DNA from: a virus
Virus record (IMG/VR): IMGVR_UViG_3300010885_063454
Location: 1-36,092 of that record
Length of the DNA stretch: 36,092 nucleotides
Direction: 5' to 3' (one strand)
The notes under the pieces were generated by a model that had not been told where the DNA came from, searched no databases, and saw only the letters and a program-made list of their open reading frames with translations. This document shows, one piece after another, positions 1 through 9,354 of the stretch. Numbering within the stretch: the stretch's first letter is position 1; each line of letters begins with the position of its first letter. The translations under genes and the position numbers were made by a program.

Positions 1-3000
1 AGGCCCCTGAGGGCAAACCTTCGGCAGAGGTCAAACAGCAAGCTCAGAAGAAGCTAGATGAGGTCCTCAAGAGCAGCCCTGAGATCAAAAAAGCCTATGA
101 AGCCGTCAGGGCCGCTGAGGCCCTTAAAGCTCCCCTGGATCCTCAAAAAACAAAAGAATTTTTATACAAAGCAGAAGAGAGAAGAAACGCTAAAGTAAAA
201 GACCTTAAGGCACAAATAGTAGAGGCGGCCAAGACTCCTGAAGGACAAGATAAAGAGGCCCTTAACGAAACTGTAGAGAAAAGACTCATAGATACTGGAA
301 TTGTCTCTAAAGAAGAGCTACCCAAGCTACGCGACGACCACGGAAAACTAGATACAGCTAAGGTCAAAAAGGTTGTGGAGACTTGGGAAAAAACGGGAGC
401 CTCCACCTCAGCCGATGAAGGGTTAGATCAAACAAAAATCAGAAATCGTATAGCCAATAAAAAGGTGGAAGCCACCAGAATGACCACAGACTTAGAGAAT
501 ATATCAAAAGCCACAGATGACGATATACGTAAAGCGCTGGAAGAAAAGTTCAAGAAGCAGATCACAGAATATGGGGTAGACGCCAACGAGGTTATAGATA
601 AAAAAACAGGCAAAGTAGACCTCAGTAAAGCAAAAGATCTAGTCGAAGACTATGCAAAACCTGACGAATTTGAGCAGGAGTACCAGAGGACGAAGACAGC
701 GAAAGAGGGAGGGGGGCGTTTCAAAGAGTACAACTTTGAAGTTAGTAGAGGGTTCAAGTTGGAAGATTTCCAACAAGCCTTCAACAAGGGAGCAGAGCTG
801 CGTATGTTCGGTAATAGCCGAGGTAGAGGAATAGCTGACACGATGGACAGTTTCTCAAAAAACGCAGGAGGATCCTTATCTGCAGCCAGAACAGTTTTCG
901 GAGATAAACCCACAGGTGAACTAATGAGCAATATGAGCTCTCTCGTAGGAACTTCCTCAGTAGATCTAACCTCAACGGAAGGTTCAGAGAAGATGGAGAT
1001 GCTTTTACGTAGAGTAAAAGCCACAACCAAGGTAGCGGGTGTGAGCATAAAAGCTCTGCTAAGTATCATAGATTCCACAAAAGAGCTATTTTCCCAGAAC
1101 CCTGATCTTCAGTACGCTAACACAGAAGCGACAACCAATATGGCCCTTAACGCTGTACAAAAAGCAGCCAAGCTAGGCTCCGTCATGAGCGCGGCTGAGT
1201 ATAGGCAGTCTGGGGGCGACAGAGCCTTGGTATCTGAGGAGATACAAGGACAAGCCTCCTACATGCAGTCGGGGTTCGGCCAAACCGTGGCCGGCATGCT
1301 GGCCCTATCTAAGTCTAATGTAGATACCACCAAACGACAGGTCGGCGATAAAATGCTCACAAAACATGAAGAGTTTCTAGAGCTAGTCAAGTCAGGAGCG
1401 GTCACTCCAGAATATCTCGCCAGCGGTGAAGGACATAAAAAAATAAAAGAGCTTACAGGTATGAGTGGCGGACAAATAACCATGGCGCTCCATAATCCTG
1501 ACATAGCCAGGAATGCCTTAAAGCAGAAAGATATCATGGAAGCGTTAGAGGAGTCATATCATCCGGCTGCAGCCAAAACACTGTTTGACAGAATGGAGCG
1601 CCAAGGAGGATACGTAGACGCAGAAGGGAAATATACAAAGGGTAAAAGCTTTGAGCAGTTTAGGGAAGAATTCGAAAAGTCAGGGAAGACATTCGACGAG
1701 TATTTCCCTCAAATGCAAAAGGATGTAAGTCCAGAGATGGGGAAGGATATGCAGACCCATTACACCGTACTTAAGACAGCTATGCTCGAGGAACGCGATC
1801 CTGAGAAGCGAGATAGTCTAAAGAAGCGTATAGCCGAACAGGCGAAGCGCGACCAAGAGCTAGAAAAGGAATACGCAGGCATACGCTCACCACTAGCTAC
1901 ACAGTTCATAAACAAGATGTTCAAAGGAGAAAAAATAAATGCAGACTCAGCTATCGACGCCATGGCTAGTCTTTTTTCAACCGATAAAAGCCCGGACGAA
2001 TCGACAACAGCCATAATGACGCAAGCTCAAAAAGCCGGAGCTTCCCTAGCAAGCCTAGCCTCTAGAAAAAAACTGAGCGACAAGGAGAAGCAGGAGGCGG
2101 TGGTCGGTATAAATGATGTACTACTAGCTCGAAAAGCTCAGGCACTCGCTGCTGGCGACAACGTACTAGCCGGGAAGATAGATACTGTGACAGAACAGGA
2201 AATGGATGAAGCCTCCGTGGTGCTAAAATCTGAAGGTTCCCTGGAAGACGCAAAGACAGATTTAAGAGAGTTGAGAAAACAAAGAGACGAAGGAAAAGTA
2301 CCCCTGCTCGAAAAAGATCAAGCTAGATTAAAGGCGTTAGAGACAGCAGAAAAAGCAACTTGGCTAGAAAGCGATAAGGCCTTCAGCATGGCTGCAAAAG
2401 GAGGACCAGCAGCCTATGCCGCCGCAGTAATGCAGTCGAGCATGGATGCGCAGCTAGAACAGTTTAGCGCTAAGCAAAAAGCAGGAATTATAGAAAAAGG
2501 CGGATACCGTGTAAAAGCAGAGGCAGAGAGGGAAGACAAAGCACTTAGAGTTAAAGCAAAAAACGAAGCTAAGGACCAGGCATTAAAGGACGGTAAGTCA
2601 GAAGAAGAGGCTGAAGCCATTGGAAATGAAGCGGCAAAAAATGCCGCTCCTGGGCTAACCACACAGGCACTCGATAGTGCAGGAGGTGATGTTGGGGTAG
2701 TTCTAGAGCAGCGAAGCAAGCGTAAAGGTTTTTTTGCTGATGAGGAGCTACGCAAGAAATTCGATAAAGGGGAATCAGCGGCATTATTAAACAGTGTTCA
2801 GGATGATATAAATACATCCGAGAATGAGATAAGAAGCAAGGCAGAGACTGAATCAGATAATCCTTACATTAAAAAAGCCGACGAACTCAAAACAGCCATA
2901 GACAACCTAACCAACACAGTGAATACAGGAGGGCCTATAGGCGAAGCTCTAAGGACGCTAGCCACGAGTCTCACAAACGGAACAGCCTTGGATAAAACAT

Positions 3001-3026
3001 ACTCAGGTTCTACTGGAGACTGGTAA
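1..3026 (+). CDS. Probable tape measure protein, 3' part (5' end outside window)
   Basis: The frame is open from position 3 to the TAA at 3024-3026, about 1007 residues, and no start is needed inside the window. A GTG at 375 lies in the middle of continuous coding sequence and is not the start. The product is very rich in Ala, Lys, Glu and Asp, with long helical, coiled-coil-like stretches (for example codons near 1660-1900 and 2220-2640) and no obvious catalytic motif. The C-terminus has the short helical repeats and Gly/Thr-rich tail seen in tape measure proteins. Known from the family: these proteins span the tail lumen, set tail length, and are encoded just before hub and baseplate genes, as here. 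The call rests on composition, size and position; another large virion or ejected protein is possible. Confidence 0.6.
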   Translation, partial: APEGKPSAEVKQQAQKKLDEVLKSSPEIKKAYEAVRAAEALKAPLDPQKTKEFLYKAEERRNAKVKDLKAQIVEAAKTPEGQDKEALNETVEKRLIDTGIVSKEELPKLRDDHGKLDTAKVKKVVETWEKTGASTSADEGLDQTKIRNRIANKKVEATRMTTDLENISKATDDDIRKALEEKFKKQITEYGVDANEVIDKKTGKVDLSKAKDLVEDYAKPDEFEQEYQRTKTAKEGGGRFKEYNFEVSRGFKLEDFQQAFNKGAELRMFGNSRGRGIADTMDSFSKNAGGSLSAARTVFGDKPTGELMSNMSSLVGTSSVDLTSTEGSEKMEMLLRRVKATTKVAGVSIKALLSIIDSTKELFSQNPDLQYANTEATTNMALNAVQKAAKLGSVMSAAEYRQSGGDRALVSEEIQGQASYMQSGFGQTVAGMLALSKSNVDTTKRQVGDKMLTKHEEFLELVKSGAVTPEYLASGEGHKKIKELTGMSGGQITMALHNPDIARNALKQKDIMEALEESYHPAAAKTLFDRMERQGGYVDAEGKYTKGKSFEQFREEFEKSGKTFDEYFPQMQKDVSPEMGKDMQTHYTVLKTAMLEERDPEKRDSLKKRIAEQAKRDQELEKEYAGIRSPLATQFINKMFKGEKINADSAIDAMASLFSTDKSPDESTTAIMTQAQKAGASLASLASRKKLSDKEKQEAVVGINDVLLARKAQALAAGDNVLAGKIDTVTEQEMDEASVVLKSEGSLEDAKTDLRELRKQRDEGKVPLLEKDQARLKALETAEKATWLESDKAFSMAAKGGPAAYAAAVMQSSMDAQLEQFSAKQKAGIIEKGGYRVKAEAEREDKALRVKAKNEAKDQALKDGKSEEEAEAIGNEAAKNAAPGLTTQALDSAGGDVGVVLEQRSKRKGFFADEELRKKFDKGESAALLNSVQDDINTSENEIRSKAETESDNPYIKKADELKTAIDNLTNTVNTGGPIGEALRTLATSLTNGTALDKTYSGSTGDW

Positions 3027-3042
3027 CGATATAGATTATAAT
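3014..3042 (+). promoter_or_regulatory. Candidate promoter before the 3048 gene
   Basis: TATAAT lies at 3037-3042 with a weak -35 (TGGAGA, 3014-3019) 17 bp upstream. The -10 ends 5 bases before the ATG at 3048, so a transcript from it would be leaderless or start inside the codon. It could be a chance A/T-rich match. Confidence 0.3.
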
Positions 3043-3047
3043 AAATC

Positions 3048-3488
3048 ATGCCAGCAACATTTTTAAAATTAGTTAAGCAGGACATCTACAGAAGCGCCGG
3101 CGTACCTTCAGGTCTAGTTATTCCAAAGGTAGACGAGGTCGTAAAGCCTGACGTTATAGCTATGTACGATAGTGTAGGTACCCAGTTAGGAGAAGTATGT
3201 CAGTTCTTTCTAGCCTTTGATGATGTTATAAAATTTATTCATTTCGGGAAGGCTCTCGGCAATATTCAGATAGAAGGAACGATGTACGCCAACTGCGACT
3301 ATGGAATACCTGCTTTTCCTAAGTATAAAGACGCCTTTAGTGCCCTAAGAGGAATACCTCAAACCATTCAAGTCTATGATGTGGTCATGGAAGCCGTTAT
3401 GACGAGCTCATCTGTAACGGTCATAGGAGATCCTGATACACTAGCCAAATTCTCGTTCCAGTTCGCTGTGATAGATCACCAAATGTAG
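3048..3488 (+). CDS. Small tail/baseplate-associated protein, unknown family
   Basis: A 146-residue protein with no signal peptide or membrane segment. It alternates beta-type hydrophobic stretches with short polar turns, and its central part (roughly residues 65-110) contains Tyr, Pro and Gly around 'NCDYGIPAFPKY'. I do not recognise the family. It sits between the probable tape measure gene and the hub-like gene, where myoviruses encode hub-proximal, LysM-type or tail-tube-extending proteins, so a baseplate or tail-tip role is likely by position. The ATG at 3048 is the only sensible start, 21 bases after the previous stop and following a TATAAT box. No SD sequence is present. Confidence 0.6.
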   Translation: MPATFLKLVKQDIYRSAGVPSGLVIPKVDEVVKPDVIAMYDSVGTQLGEVCQFFLAFDDVIKFIHFGKALGNIQIEGTMYANCDYGIPAFPKYKDAFSALRGIPQTIQVYDVVMEAVMTSSSVTVIGDPDTLAKFSFQFAVIDHQM

Positions 3489-3490
3489 TT

Positions 3491-4462
3491 ATGGTAAATC
3501 ACTTCGCCTCGCTACTCTGCAACCTCAATTTATCTTACCTAGATATAGAGAGAGATGAGTATTTGCTGGCTGGAGATTCTCCAGACTCGCCAGACTTCCT
3601 CTTAGTTACACAAGGAGGCTACTACATATACCTTGATGGGTCTGTAGCACAAGAGGCATCTAAAAGTTACAGTGTGCTGACCAATAGAAATTATAACCCT
3701 ATAGAGCTCCCTCCGGAGTTGGGAAATTTCCATAGTCTTCTTTTTTCAGAAAAAGGTTCCAAATATTATCAGCAGTTTTTATTGTACTGCTACCTACGGG
3801 TGGTCGCAGCCACAAATCTAAAAGATCATGTAAAAACTTTCGATAATCGAATAACCTACAACCTTGAGGAATTCTCTGAATATTTCAGATCTCCCAGACT
3901 ATCACCAACAACCACCAACGATATTAATTTTAAGCTTCTTGTTTCTGGAGGGATGGACACGTCCGAAGGTACCGAGTCTTTCTCTAATCATATAGCTATA
4001 AACCAGCTTCAGAATACCTCAAAAGTAGCCATATACTCGATTACTCAACGAGAGTACTACAGACCAGGGGAATTTTCCTCCAAGACCCTTACAGGTATGG
4101 AGGTGGACCTTTCAGAGTTCATAGACCCAGCCAGACCACAAGTCACAAAACCCATAGCCCTTAGCGATACAGGACTAACTATAAGTATTACAGGACCATT
4201 TGCCCGGTTTACAGACACACCAGGGAAAGTATGGACATTCTCTACAGAAGCTCCCTTTGTTTTTGACTTCAGCTCAAAACTAGCTTTAATTAAAAACAGC
4301 GATAGTAAAGTCGACGAAATGCTGAATTACGCCAAGGATATCACCAATCCAGTTTTTGAAAAAATATGGCGCTCACACCACAACTCGGTATATAGCTTAG
4401 CTGGACTGCTAGTTGCCTACGTGGAAAGAATGAATTTAATATGGGAAACAAGACGAACGTAA
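3491..4462 (+). CDS. Hypothetical baseplate-region protein
   Basis: A 323-residue protein starting two bases after the preceding stop and overlapping the next gene by 22 bases, so it is in the same transcription unit as the hub gene. It is mixed alpha/beta with many Tyr and Ser and no membrane segment or recognisable enzyme motif. The last 50 residues look helical. No family is recognised. The tight coupling to the gpD/gp27-like gene suggests that the two products assemble together at the tail tip, but that is inference only. Confidence 0.6.
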   Translation: MVNHFASLLCNLNLSYLDIERDEYLLAGDSPDSPDFLLVTQGGYYIYLDGSVAQEASKSYSVLTNRNYNPIELPPELGNFHSLLFSEKGSKYYQQFLLYCYLRVVAATNLKDHVKTFDNRITYNLEEFSEYFRSPRLSPTTTNDINFKLLVSGGMDTSEGTESFSNHIAINQLQNTSKVAIYSITQREYYRPGEFSSKTLTGMEVDLSEFIDPARPQVTKPIALSDTGLTISITGPFARFTDTPGKVWTFSTEAPFVFDFSSKLALIKNSDSKVDEMLNYAKDITNPVFEKIWRSHHNSVYSLAGLLVAYVERMNLIWETRRT

Positions 4463-6165
4463 AATTAAAAGTTAGTAATTTACCTCAAAACGCCACACCT
4501 ATAGGCGTGACAATAACCCACCAGGAGGGAGCCATACCTGTAGCTGTTGTGAGCATAATACCCGAATCAGCCAAGAATGGTAAGATCACCAAGACTTTTG
4601 GAATGATAGAGACTATAAAGCGTAAAAAAGATCTGGTTATAGATATAGAGGTAGACTCATATTTCACACCTAAAAAAGAATGGCTTAACAAGAAACTTAG
4701 ATTTGTTGGGTTCCTTGACGGCCTATCCGTACATCACTCGGTAGGACACAATACATATCAGGCAATAGTTAAAAATAAAGCTCAGGTCTTACTGGAACTT
4801 ACAACTCTAGGGCCTGGCCTTTACCCTACGTCTGTCAACATATATAGAAATCCAACCCACAGCATATCAAAGCAAACAAAAGACGATAATTTGGCAGCCG
4901 AAACATGGGGGTTATTCACTGAAGGTATAAACTTCAACGAGCTATCACCCATTGAATTCTATACAAAAATCATGACGAAGATACTCAAAAACCAGGCAAA
5001 CGAGGGAGACGGAGGATGGAGAGATTTTGCAGGGATAGAGAAAATGACTACAGGTAAAATACCATTTGAAAAAATATTCAAAGACGAGAGATACAAAAAA
5101 GCCCTAAAGACAGGTTTAGCGTTATTTGAAAATATAGACCTTTCCTGTGTGAATGAAGGAAGCAGCAAAAACAAAGACTGTAGTGCCGCAAAGCCAAACA
5201 TCAACGCATCTCTAAAAGACCTGTTCACCAGTGCACCTTCTACAGTGCTTGAGAATTATCTCCATTTTCTAGCCTTCATGGGGTGTACATTGATAATTAA
5301 CAACTACCGGATGTTTGTAGTTCCAGGCAATTCCGTCATAAAAAGAGTCACATACACTCCGGAGCATCAAGCTATAGGCGGAATAAACGAAGCCTATCCT
5401 TCAGACTTCAGCAGCTATTCTTATAATGACAACGGCTATAGAGATATAGCTCATGTTGTAGTAATCCCCAATAACAGCATAAGCGGAGCCAATATAGGCA
5501 CACCTACATACGATCCGAGTAATATTGCACACTACACAGACCCAGCCGAAAAAATATCCGAAGCCACAGGTGTGCTCGTTATTCGCTCACACCCATTCAT
5601 GGATATGGGTCCTTTGGCGAGGGCTGTAAAAGACACAGCCATACCTCCACAAGCAGACAAAACAGCTACTCCATTGCATTCGGAGAAGAAAGACCTGAAG
5701 GGCGCAGCCTCCGAGTCTGAGGACGGGGAAAAGAAAATTAATAAGCAAAGGAAGGAGACGTACTCGAAGACTGTAGGTACAGGAGACGGAAGCAAAGACA
5801 GTGGGCCAGCACCTCTAGCCAACTTCGCTCAAGTAAGACTTTTTCAAGAAAAATACCACGATCGTACCGGAAGTATCACACTAGAGTTTAACCCTGACTG
5901 GGTGCCAGGCACTGGAGGTGTGCTGTGTGTTCGTCACGGAAACAAAGAGGGCGGCGTCATATTCGTGTCGTTTAATGTAACAAGCGTCACACACCATGTA
6001 TCAACGGGAGCTCCCAACAGCGGACAGGCGATCACCACAATTTCGTTTAACTGCGGACGTATAGGTGACGGTCCAATAGGTATTGATAGCTATGATTACT
6101 TCGGGTACGACCTCAAAAAAGAAATGGATGTTCAAGAAGCTTACCTAAGAGGTATAACAGCATAG
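4441..6165 (+). CDS. Baseplate hub protein, gpD/gp27-like
   Basis: A 574-residue protein. The first 140 residues are a beta-barrel-type sequence with a pattern typical of late-control gpD, VgrG and gp27 hub domains: conserved hydrophobics in 'VVSIIPESAK', then 'LRFVGFLDGLSVHH' and 'YQAIVKNKAQVLLEL'. The middle (about residues 395-450) is a Lys/Glu/Ser-rich linker, and the last 110 residues are again beta-rich ('GSITLEFNPDWVPGTGG'). Hub proteins form the trimeric ring that joins the tail tube to the puncturing spike. Its place after the tape measure gene and before the gp25-like and gpJ-like genes supports this. The start overlaps the upstream gene; no SD is visible. Confidence 0.55.
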   Translation: MGNKTNVKLKVSNLPQNATPIGVTITHQEGAIPVAVVSIIPESAKNGKITKTFGMIETIKRKKDLVIDIEVDSYFTPKKEWLNKKLRFVGFLDGLSVHHSVGHNTYQAIVKNKAQVLLELTTLGPGLYPTSVNIYRNPTHSISKQTKDDNLAAETWGLFTEGINFNELSPIEFYTKIMTKILKNQANEGDGGWRDFAGIEKMTTGKIPFEKIFKDERYKKALKTGLALFENIDLSCVNEGSSKNKDCSAAKPNINASLKDLFTSAPSTVLENYLHFLAFMGCTLIINNYRMFVVPGNSVIKRVTYTPEHQAIGGINEAYPSDFSSYSYNDNGYRDIAHVVVIPNNSISGANIGTPTYDPSNIAHYTDPAEKISEATGVLVIRSHPFMDMGPLARAVKDTAIPPQADKTATPLHSEKKDLKGAASESEDGEKKINKQRKETYSKTVGTGDGSKDSGPAPLANFAQVRLFQEKYHDRTGSITLEFNPDWVPGTGGVLCVRHGNKEGGVIFVSFNVTSVTHHVSTGAPNSGQAITTISFNCGRIGDGPIGIDSYDYFGYDLKKEMDVQEAYLRGITA

Positions 6166-6168
6166 CTT

Positions 6169-6801
6169 ATGAACGACATAGAAAAACTTATAAGCGACAA
6201 TAAAAAGCTCATAGAGCTTGAGGCGTCGAGGTATGCCACGAATCTACCCACCATCACTGTACAGATTGAAGCTTACCGGTTAGCCAGAGAGGCTGCCAAG
6301 TCTTACAATCCAGACTCAGGCTATAAGTTCAGTACCCACCTAGTGAACAGTCTGAAGAAGCTTTCAAGAATGTCTACACGCTATGGGGGGGTTATTCGTG
6401 TACCTGAAAATACACAGTTTGGAGTTAATAAGATACAGAAAGTAGAAAAAGATCTCGAGCATGCCTTGGGCAGAGCCCCGACTATCGAAGAGATCTCTCA
6501 CCACAGCGGGTTTAGTGTTAAATCAACTGTGAGTATGTTGAAGACAAAGAAGGCCAGCACAGGATTATCCTCTTTGTTTGAAGCTCCTGTACTCTTAAAC
6601 AGCGAGAACGATGAATGGGTCCAGTTCGTGTATCATGATTTATCAGATATAGATAAACAGGTATTTGAACATATGACCGGCTTTGGAAACAAAAAGATAC
6701 TAGACAATGCTTCAATTGCCAAGAAATTAAATTTGTCTACGAGTACATTAAATAATAGAATAAGGTTAATGAACTCTACACTATCTAAAGGCTGGAAATA
6801 A
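6169..6801 (+). CDS. Phage-encoded sigma-70 family RNA polymerase sigma factor
   Basis: A 210-residue protein with sigma regions in order. Region 2 is at about residues 36-70, with 'YNPDSGYKFSTHL' equivalent to the usual Y-D-P-x-x-G-x-K-F-S-T-Y motif and a following helix. A region 3-like segment at 76-125 has the IRVP motif, then 'LGRAPTIEEIS' and 'SGFSVKSTVSML'. A region 4 helix-turn-helix lies at 157-208 ('NASIAKKLNLSTSTLNNRIR'). Region 1 is missing, as in short alternative sigmas. It would bind host core polymerase and redirect it, most likely to phage late promoters. It lies 3 bases after the hub gene and 1 base before the next gene, so it is expressed within the tail operon, an unusual place for a regulator. 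Confidence 0.8.
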   Translation: MNDIEKLISDNKKLIELEASRYATNLPTITVQIEAYRLAREAAKSYNPDSGYKFSTHLVNSLKKLSRMSTRYGGVIRVPENTQFGVNKIQKVEKDLEHALGRAPTIEEISHHSGFSVKSTVSMLKTKKASTGLSSLFEAPVLLNSENDEWVQFVYHDLSDIDKQVFEHMTGFGNKKILDNASIAKKLNLSTSTLNNRIRLMNSTLSKGWK

Positions 6802-6802
6802 T

Positions 6803-7237
6803 ATGAGCATTCGAACTCTAAAAGATCTACTGGAAGACAAATACCCCAAATGGCTTGATAAGGATATCCCTGAAAGGCGACTCGATAACGATGCCCAAGG
6901 ACGCAAGTGGTTCTTGAAATCCATAGATTACGGAGAAGACCTAAAGCAGAAAAGCCTTCGTGACTATGTAAACCGCGAACAACTGAATCAAGAATTTGCA
7001 CAACGGTTCAAGGAGAAGAGGGTAAAACAGAGAAAGGGTATAAGTGCTCTTAAAGTAGAGATTACAGCTCTTTACGCTTTCAGTAAATGTTTTGTACAGC
7101 GCTACAGAGGTAGGATGTTATACTATAAGGATGACTTATCTCAGAAAGGCGCAAGAAATCCTCACGTAATAGGACAAGCGTACGGCTTATTCAGAGCTTT
7201 CAAGAAATACTTAGATAAAGACAATAGTGGTTCGTAG
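6803..7237 (+). CDS. Small basic protein of unknown function
   Basis: A 144-residue, Lys/Arg-rich and mostly helical protein. The basic stretch around residues 68-80 ('RFKEKRVKQRKG') and the C-terminal aromatic/basic segment would suit nucleic-acid binding or contact with acidic virion proteins. No family is recognised. It begins one base after the sigma stop and is followed 14 bases later by the gp25-like gene. Because it is paired with the sigma factor, it could be a sigma partner or co-regulator, but a baseplate assembly factor is equally compatible. Confidence 0.6.
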   Translation: MSIRTLKDLLEDKYPKWLDKDIPERRLDNDAQGRKWFLKSIDYGEDLKQKSLRDYVNREQLNQEFAQRFKEKRVKQRKGISALKVEITALYAFSKCFVQRYRGRMLYYKDDLSQKGARNPHVIGQAYGLFRAFKKYLDKDNSGS

Positions 7238-7251
7238 GGACACAGCTAATA

Positions 7252-7731
7252 ATGAGCATAAGTAGAATAACCTCGGACTATACAGGGAGAACAAAGGATA
7301 TTAGTATCCTGCAGTATCCTGATGCCTCTATAATAGACACACAGACTGTTCTTCCTCAGTTTGGTAAAAACGCAAGGTTCTGCTCTGGCGTGCAAAAGCT
7401 AGTGCAGCGTTATACCATAATACTCTTAACCAATATAAACTCACAACCTGAGTTCCCAGACTTTGGCACCTCGCTACTTTTTACGCTGAGTGCTGGCATA
7501 TCTCCTGTAGATAAGATAATGGCTGCGCAGATATTTAATTTTGCAAGCTACACAGCAGTACAGACCTTAAGGAACTACCAGTCAGGTAGACCAAACATAT
7601 TTATTGACGAGAAGATAGTAACTGCCACCTTACAAAATGTAGGACTGTATGGAGGTTTCGCTGCGTTCGATGTTCAAATAACTACAGAGGCAGGTGTGTC
7701 TGTACCGTTCCTAGTACCATTACCTAAATAA
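7252..7731 (+). CDS. Baseplate wedge protein, gp25-like
   Basis: A 159-residue protein. Residues about 55-80 carry the gp25-family signature: a 'QRYTIILLTNINSQPEFPDFGTSL' type segment, that is, a beta-strand, a polar turn, then P-D-F-G-T-x-L. The C-terminal half has two beta strands separated by a Gly-rich turn. In T4-like and P2-like phages the gp25/gpW protein joins the sheath initiator to the wedge ring and is encoded next to the gpJ/gp6 protein, which is exactly the neighbour here. The length is slightly above the usual 110-140 residues because of an N-terminal extension of about 40 residues. Confidence 0.6.
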   Translation: MSISRITSDYTGRTKDISILQYPDASIIDTQTVLPQFGKNARFCSGVQKLVQRYTIILLTNINSQPEFPDFGTSLLFTLSAGISPVDKIMAAQIFNFASYTAVQTLRNYQSGRPNIFIDEKIVTATLQNVGLYGGFAAFDVQITTEAGVSVPFLVPLPK

Positions 7732-7735
7732 TCTT

Positions 7736-9352
7736 ATGGCCGAATCTTTTCAAGATACCGTAGACAGACTCACAGCTTTCATCAACCAGAGCTATGCCGA
7801 CATAGAAACTGGACCAGGGTCAGTAATCAGTGAGTTGCTGTTAAAATTGGCTGCTAAGGTTCAAAATCCTCAGTACAATAAAATCTCCGAGTTGGAGCAG
7901 GGATCAGCCATCACGAACGCCTTGAGCGCTACCACGGATGTGTATTCTCCTGTAATTGATCTTATCGCATCAAACTATAATACAACCAGAAGTCTAGGTT
8001 TGACGGTTACCGGTAGGTTAAAGATAACTGTGAGCTCTGACAGTGATAAGCGTATAACAGCAGGCACGGTATTTATTCAACCGTCTTTAAACTTAAATTA
8101 TATATGTTCGGCGGACACCGCAGCCAGTATAAGCCCTTCAGTCATATTGGAAGAAATACAGTTATATGGTAATCAAGGACTATATTATTTTATAGTGCCT
8201 GTAGAGGCTGTAACAGCAGGTCCTGAATACCAGGTACCTTCCGGTACAGTATTCACAACAGAGACGATTGGGACGATCACTGATCTTGTAGGCATAGAAG
8301 CGTATGGAAATTTTTCATCAGGGGCAGCACCAGAAACAGACAAAGAGCTTGTGGCTAAGCTTAAATCAAATTTAGGAAATTCCAGACTAGAATCATCTGC
8401 AGGTATAAGCAAAAGGTTCAGTGCAGAATTTCCAGGATTTCAAGGATTGTCTGTATGCGGTGCAAACGACGCAGAGATGAGAAGGTCTAGAGAGAATGCC
8501 TTAGGTATATCTACTTTCGGTAAAGTTGACGTGTATGTACGCTCTAGTGTGGGACCTGAAGTAGCCTCCATCACAAAGACAGCCAAGCGACTCGCCGCAG
8601 ATTTGTGGGAGATAGATATCAGGAATAGTGATGTGCCGGGCTTTTATAACGTAAAAGCTATTATTCCCGTTATTCCTAACGTGAATCTTGGAGGGACACT
8701 CGTAGTAACATCTACCGAGTACTACACAGCGTTCTACACAGGAGAGAGAAACAACGAGCTAGCAACGATGGCCGATTCCAGGTTCACAAAATACCAAGCA
8801 GCCAGAATAAAGTTTAATTACACATACACACCTACATCCTCCTCAGACACAGCTCCTATTTTTGATTTATTATTAAACTACCAGCCAAACATACTAGAGA
8901 TGCAGAATCTCTTATTGTCGGACACCGAAAGACTGGCTTGCGCCGACTATCTTATTAAGGCTGTTGTGCCCTGCATGGTCTCGCTAGACATCAATCTAGT
9001 CAAAAAAAGATATACAGATACGTTTGAGTCCCTAAAGCTGCAGAAATTAAAACAAGATATTTTCACATACATTAATACTATCCCGTTCGGAGGAGTACTT
9101 CAGGCCTCATCTATAGTTAATATTTGCCACAACTACGATATACGCCGAGTAGATCTTCCTATAAGTATGACTGCTAATATCCTGTGTCCAGACGGCACTA
9201 CACTAACTTTAACGGATAGCGACATCATCGAAATACCTAATCTACCTCTCAAGGGAGTTACCCCCAAGACTGCAGCTTATTTTATAGATTATTACAGGGT
9301 AGATTCAGGCTCAGCTAATCCGATAGACAACATAGGATTGAACATCGCATAG
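7736..9352 (+). CDS. Baseplate J-like / gp6-like wedge protein
   Basis: A 538-residue protein. The first 50 residues resemble the helical gpJ/gp6 N-terminus ('ETGPGSVISELLLKLAA'). A beta-domain follows with 'AGTVF' and 'VPSGTVFTT' strands (about 100-175), then the typical 'GGAAPETDKELVAKLK'-like stretch (seen here as SGAAPETDKELVAKL, about residues 200-214) that marks the Baseplate_J family. The C-terminal part contains the second wedge domain. This protein forms the inner baseplate ring that triggers sheath contraction. It starts 4 bases after the gp25-like stop and ends 2 bases before the next gene. Confidence 0.75.
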   Translation: MAESFQDTVDRLTAFINQSYADIETGPGSVISELLLKLAAKVQNPQYNKISELEQGSAITNALSATTDVYSPVIDLIASNYNTTRSLGLTVTGRLKITVSSDSDKRITAGTVFIQPSLNLNYICSADTAASISPSVILEEIQLYGNQGLYYFIVPVEAVTAGPEYQVPSGTVFTTETIGTITDLVGIEAYGNFSSGAAPETDKELVAKLKSNLGNSRLESSAGISKRFSAEFPGFQGLSVCGANDAEMRRSRENALGISTFGKVDVYVRSSVGPEVASITKTAKRLAADLWEIDIRNSDVPGFYNVKAIIPVIPNVNLGGTLVVTSTEYYTAFYTGERNNELATMADSRFTKYQAARIKFNYTYTPTSSSDTAPIFDLLLNYQPNILEMQNLLLSDTERLACADYLIKAVVPCMVSLDINLVKKRYTDTFESLKLQKLKQDIFTYINTIPFGGVLQASSIVNICHNYDIRRVDLPISMTANILCPDGTTLTLTDSDIIEIPNLPLKGVTPKTAAYFIDYYRVDSGSANPIDNIGLNIA

Positions 9353-9354
9353 TT

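Noticed and set aside
2414-2755. Minus-strand open frames within the tape measure and tail genes
   Set aside because: Low-complexity reverse-frame translations of real genes, without starts, context or protein-like composition.
375-3026. A gene starting at GTG 375
   Set aside because: The frame is open to the left edge of the window with the same composition, so the gene begins upstream.
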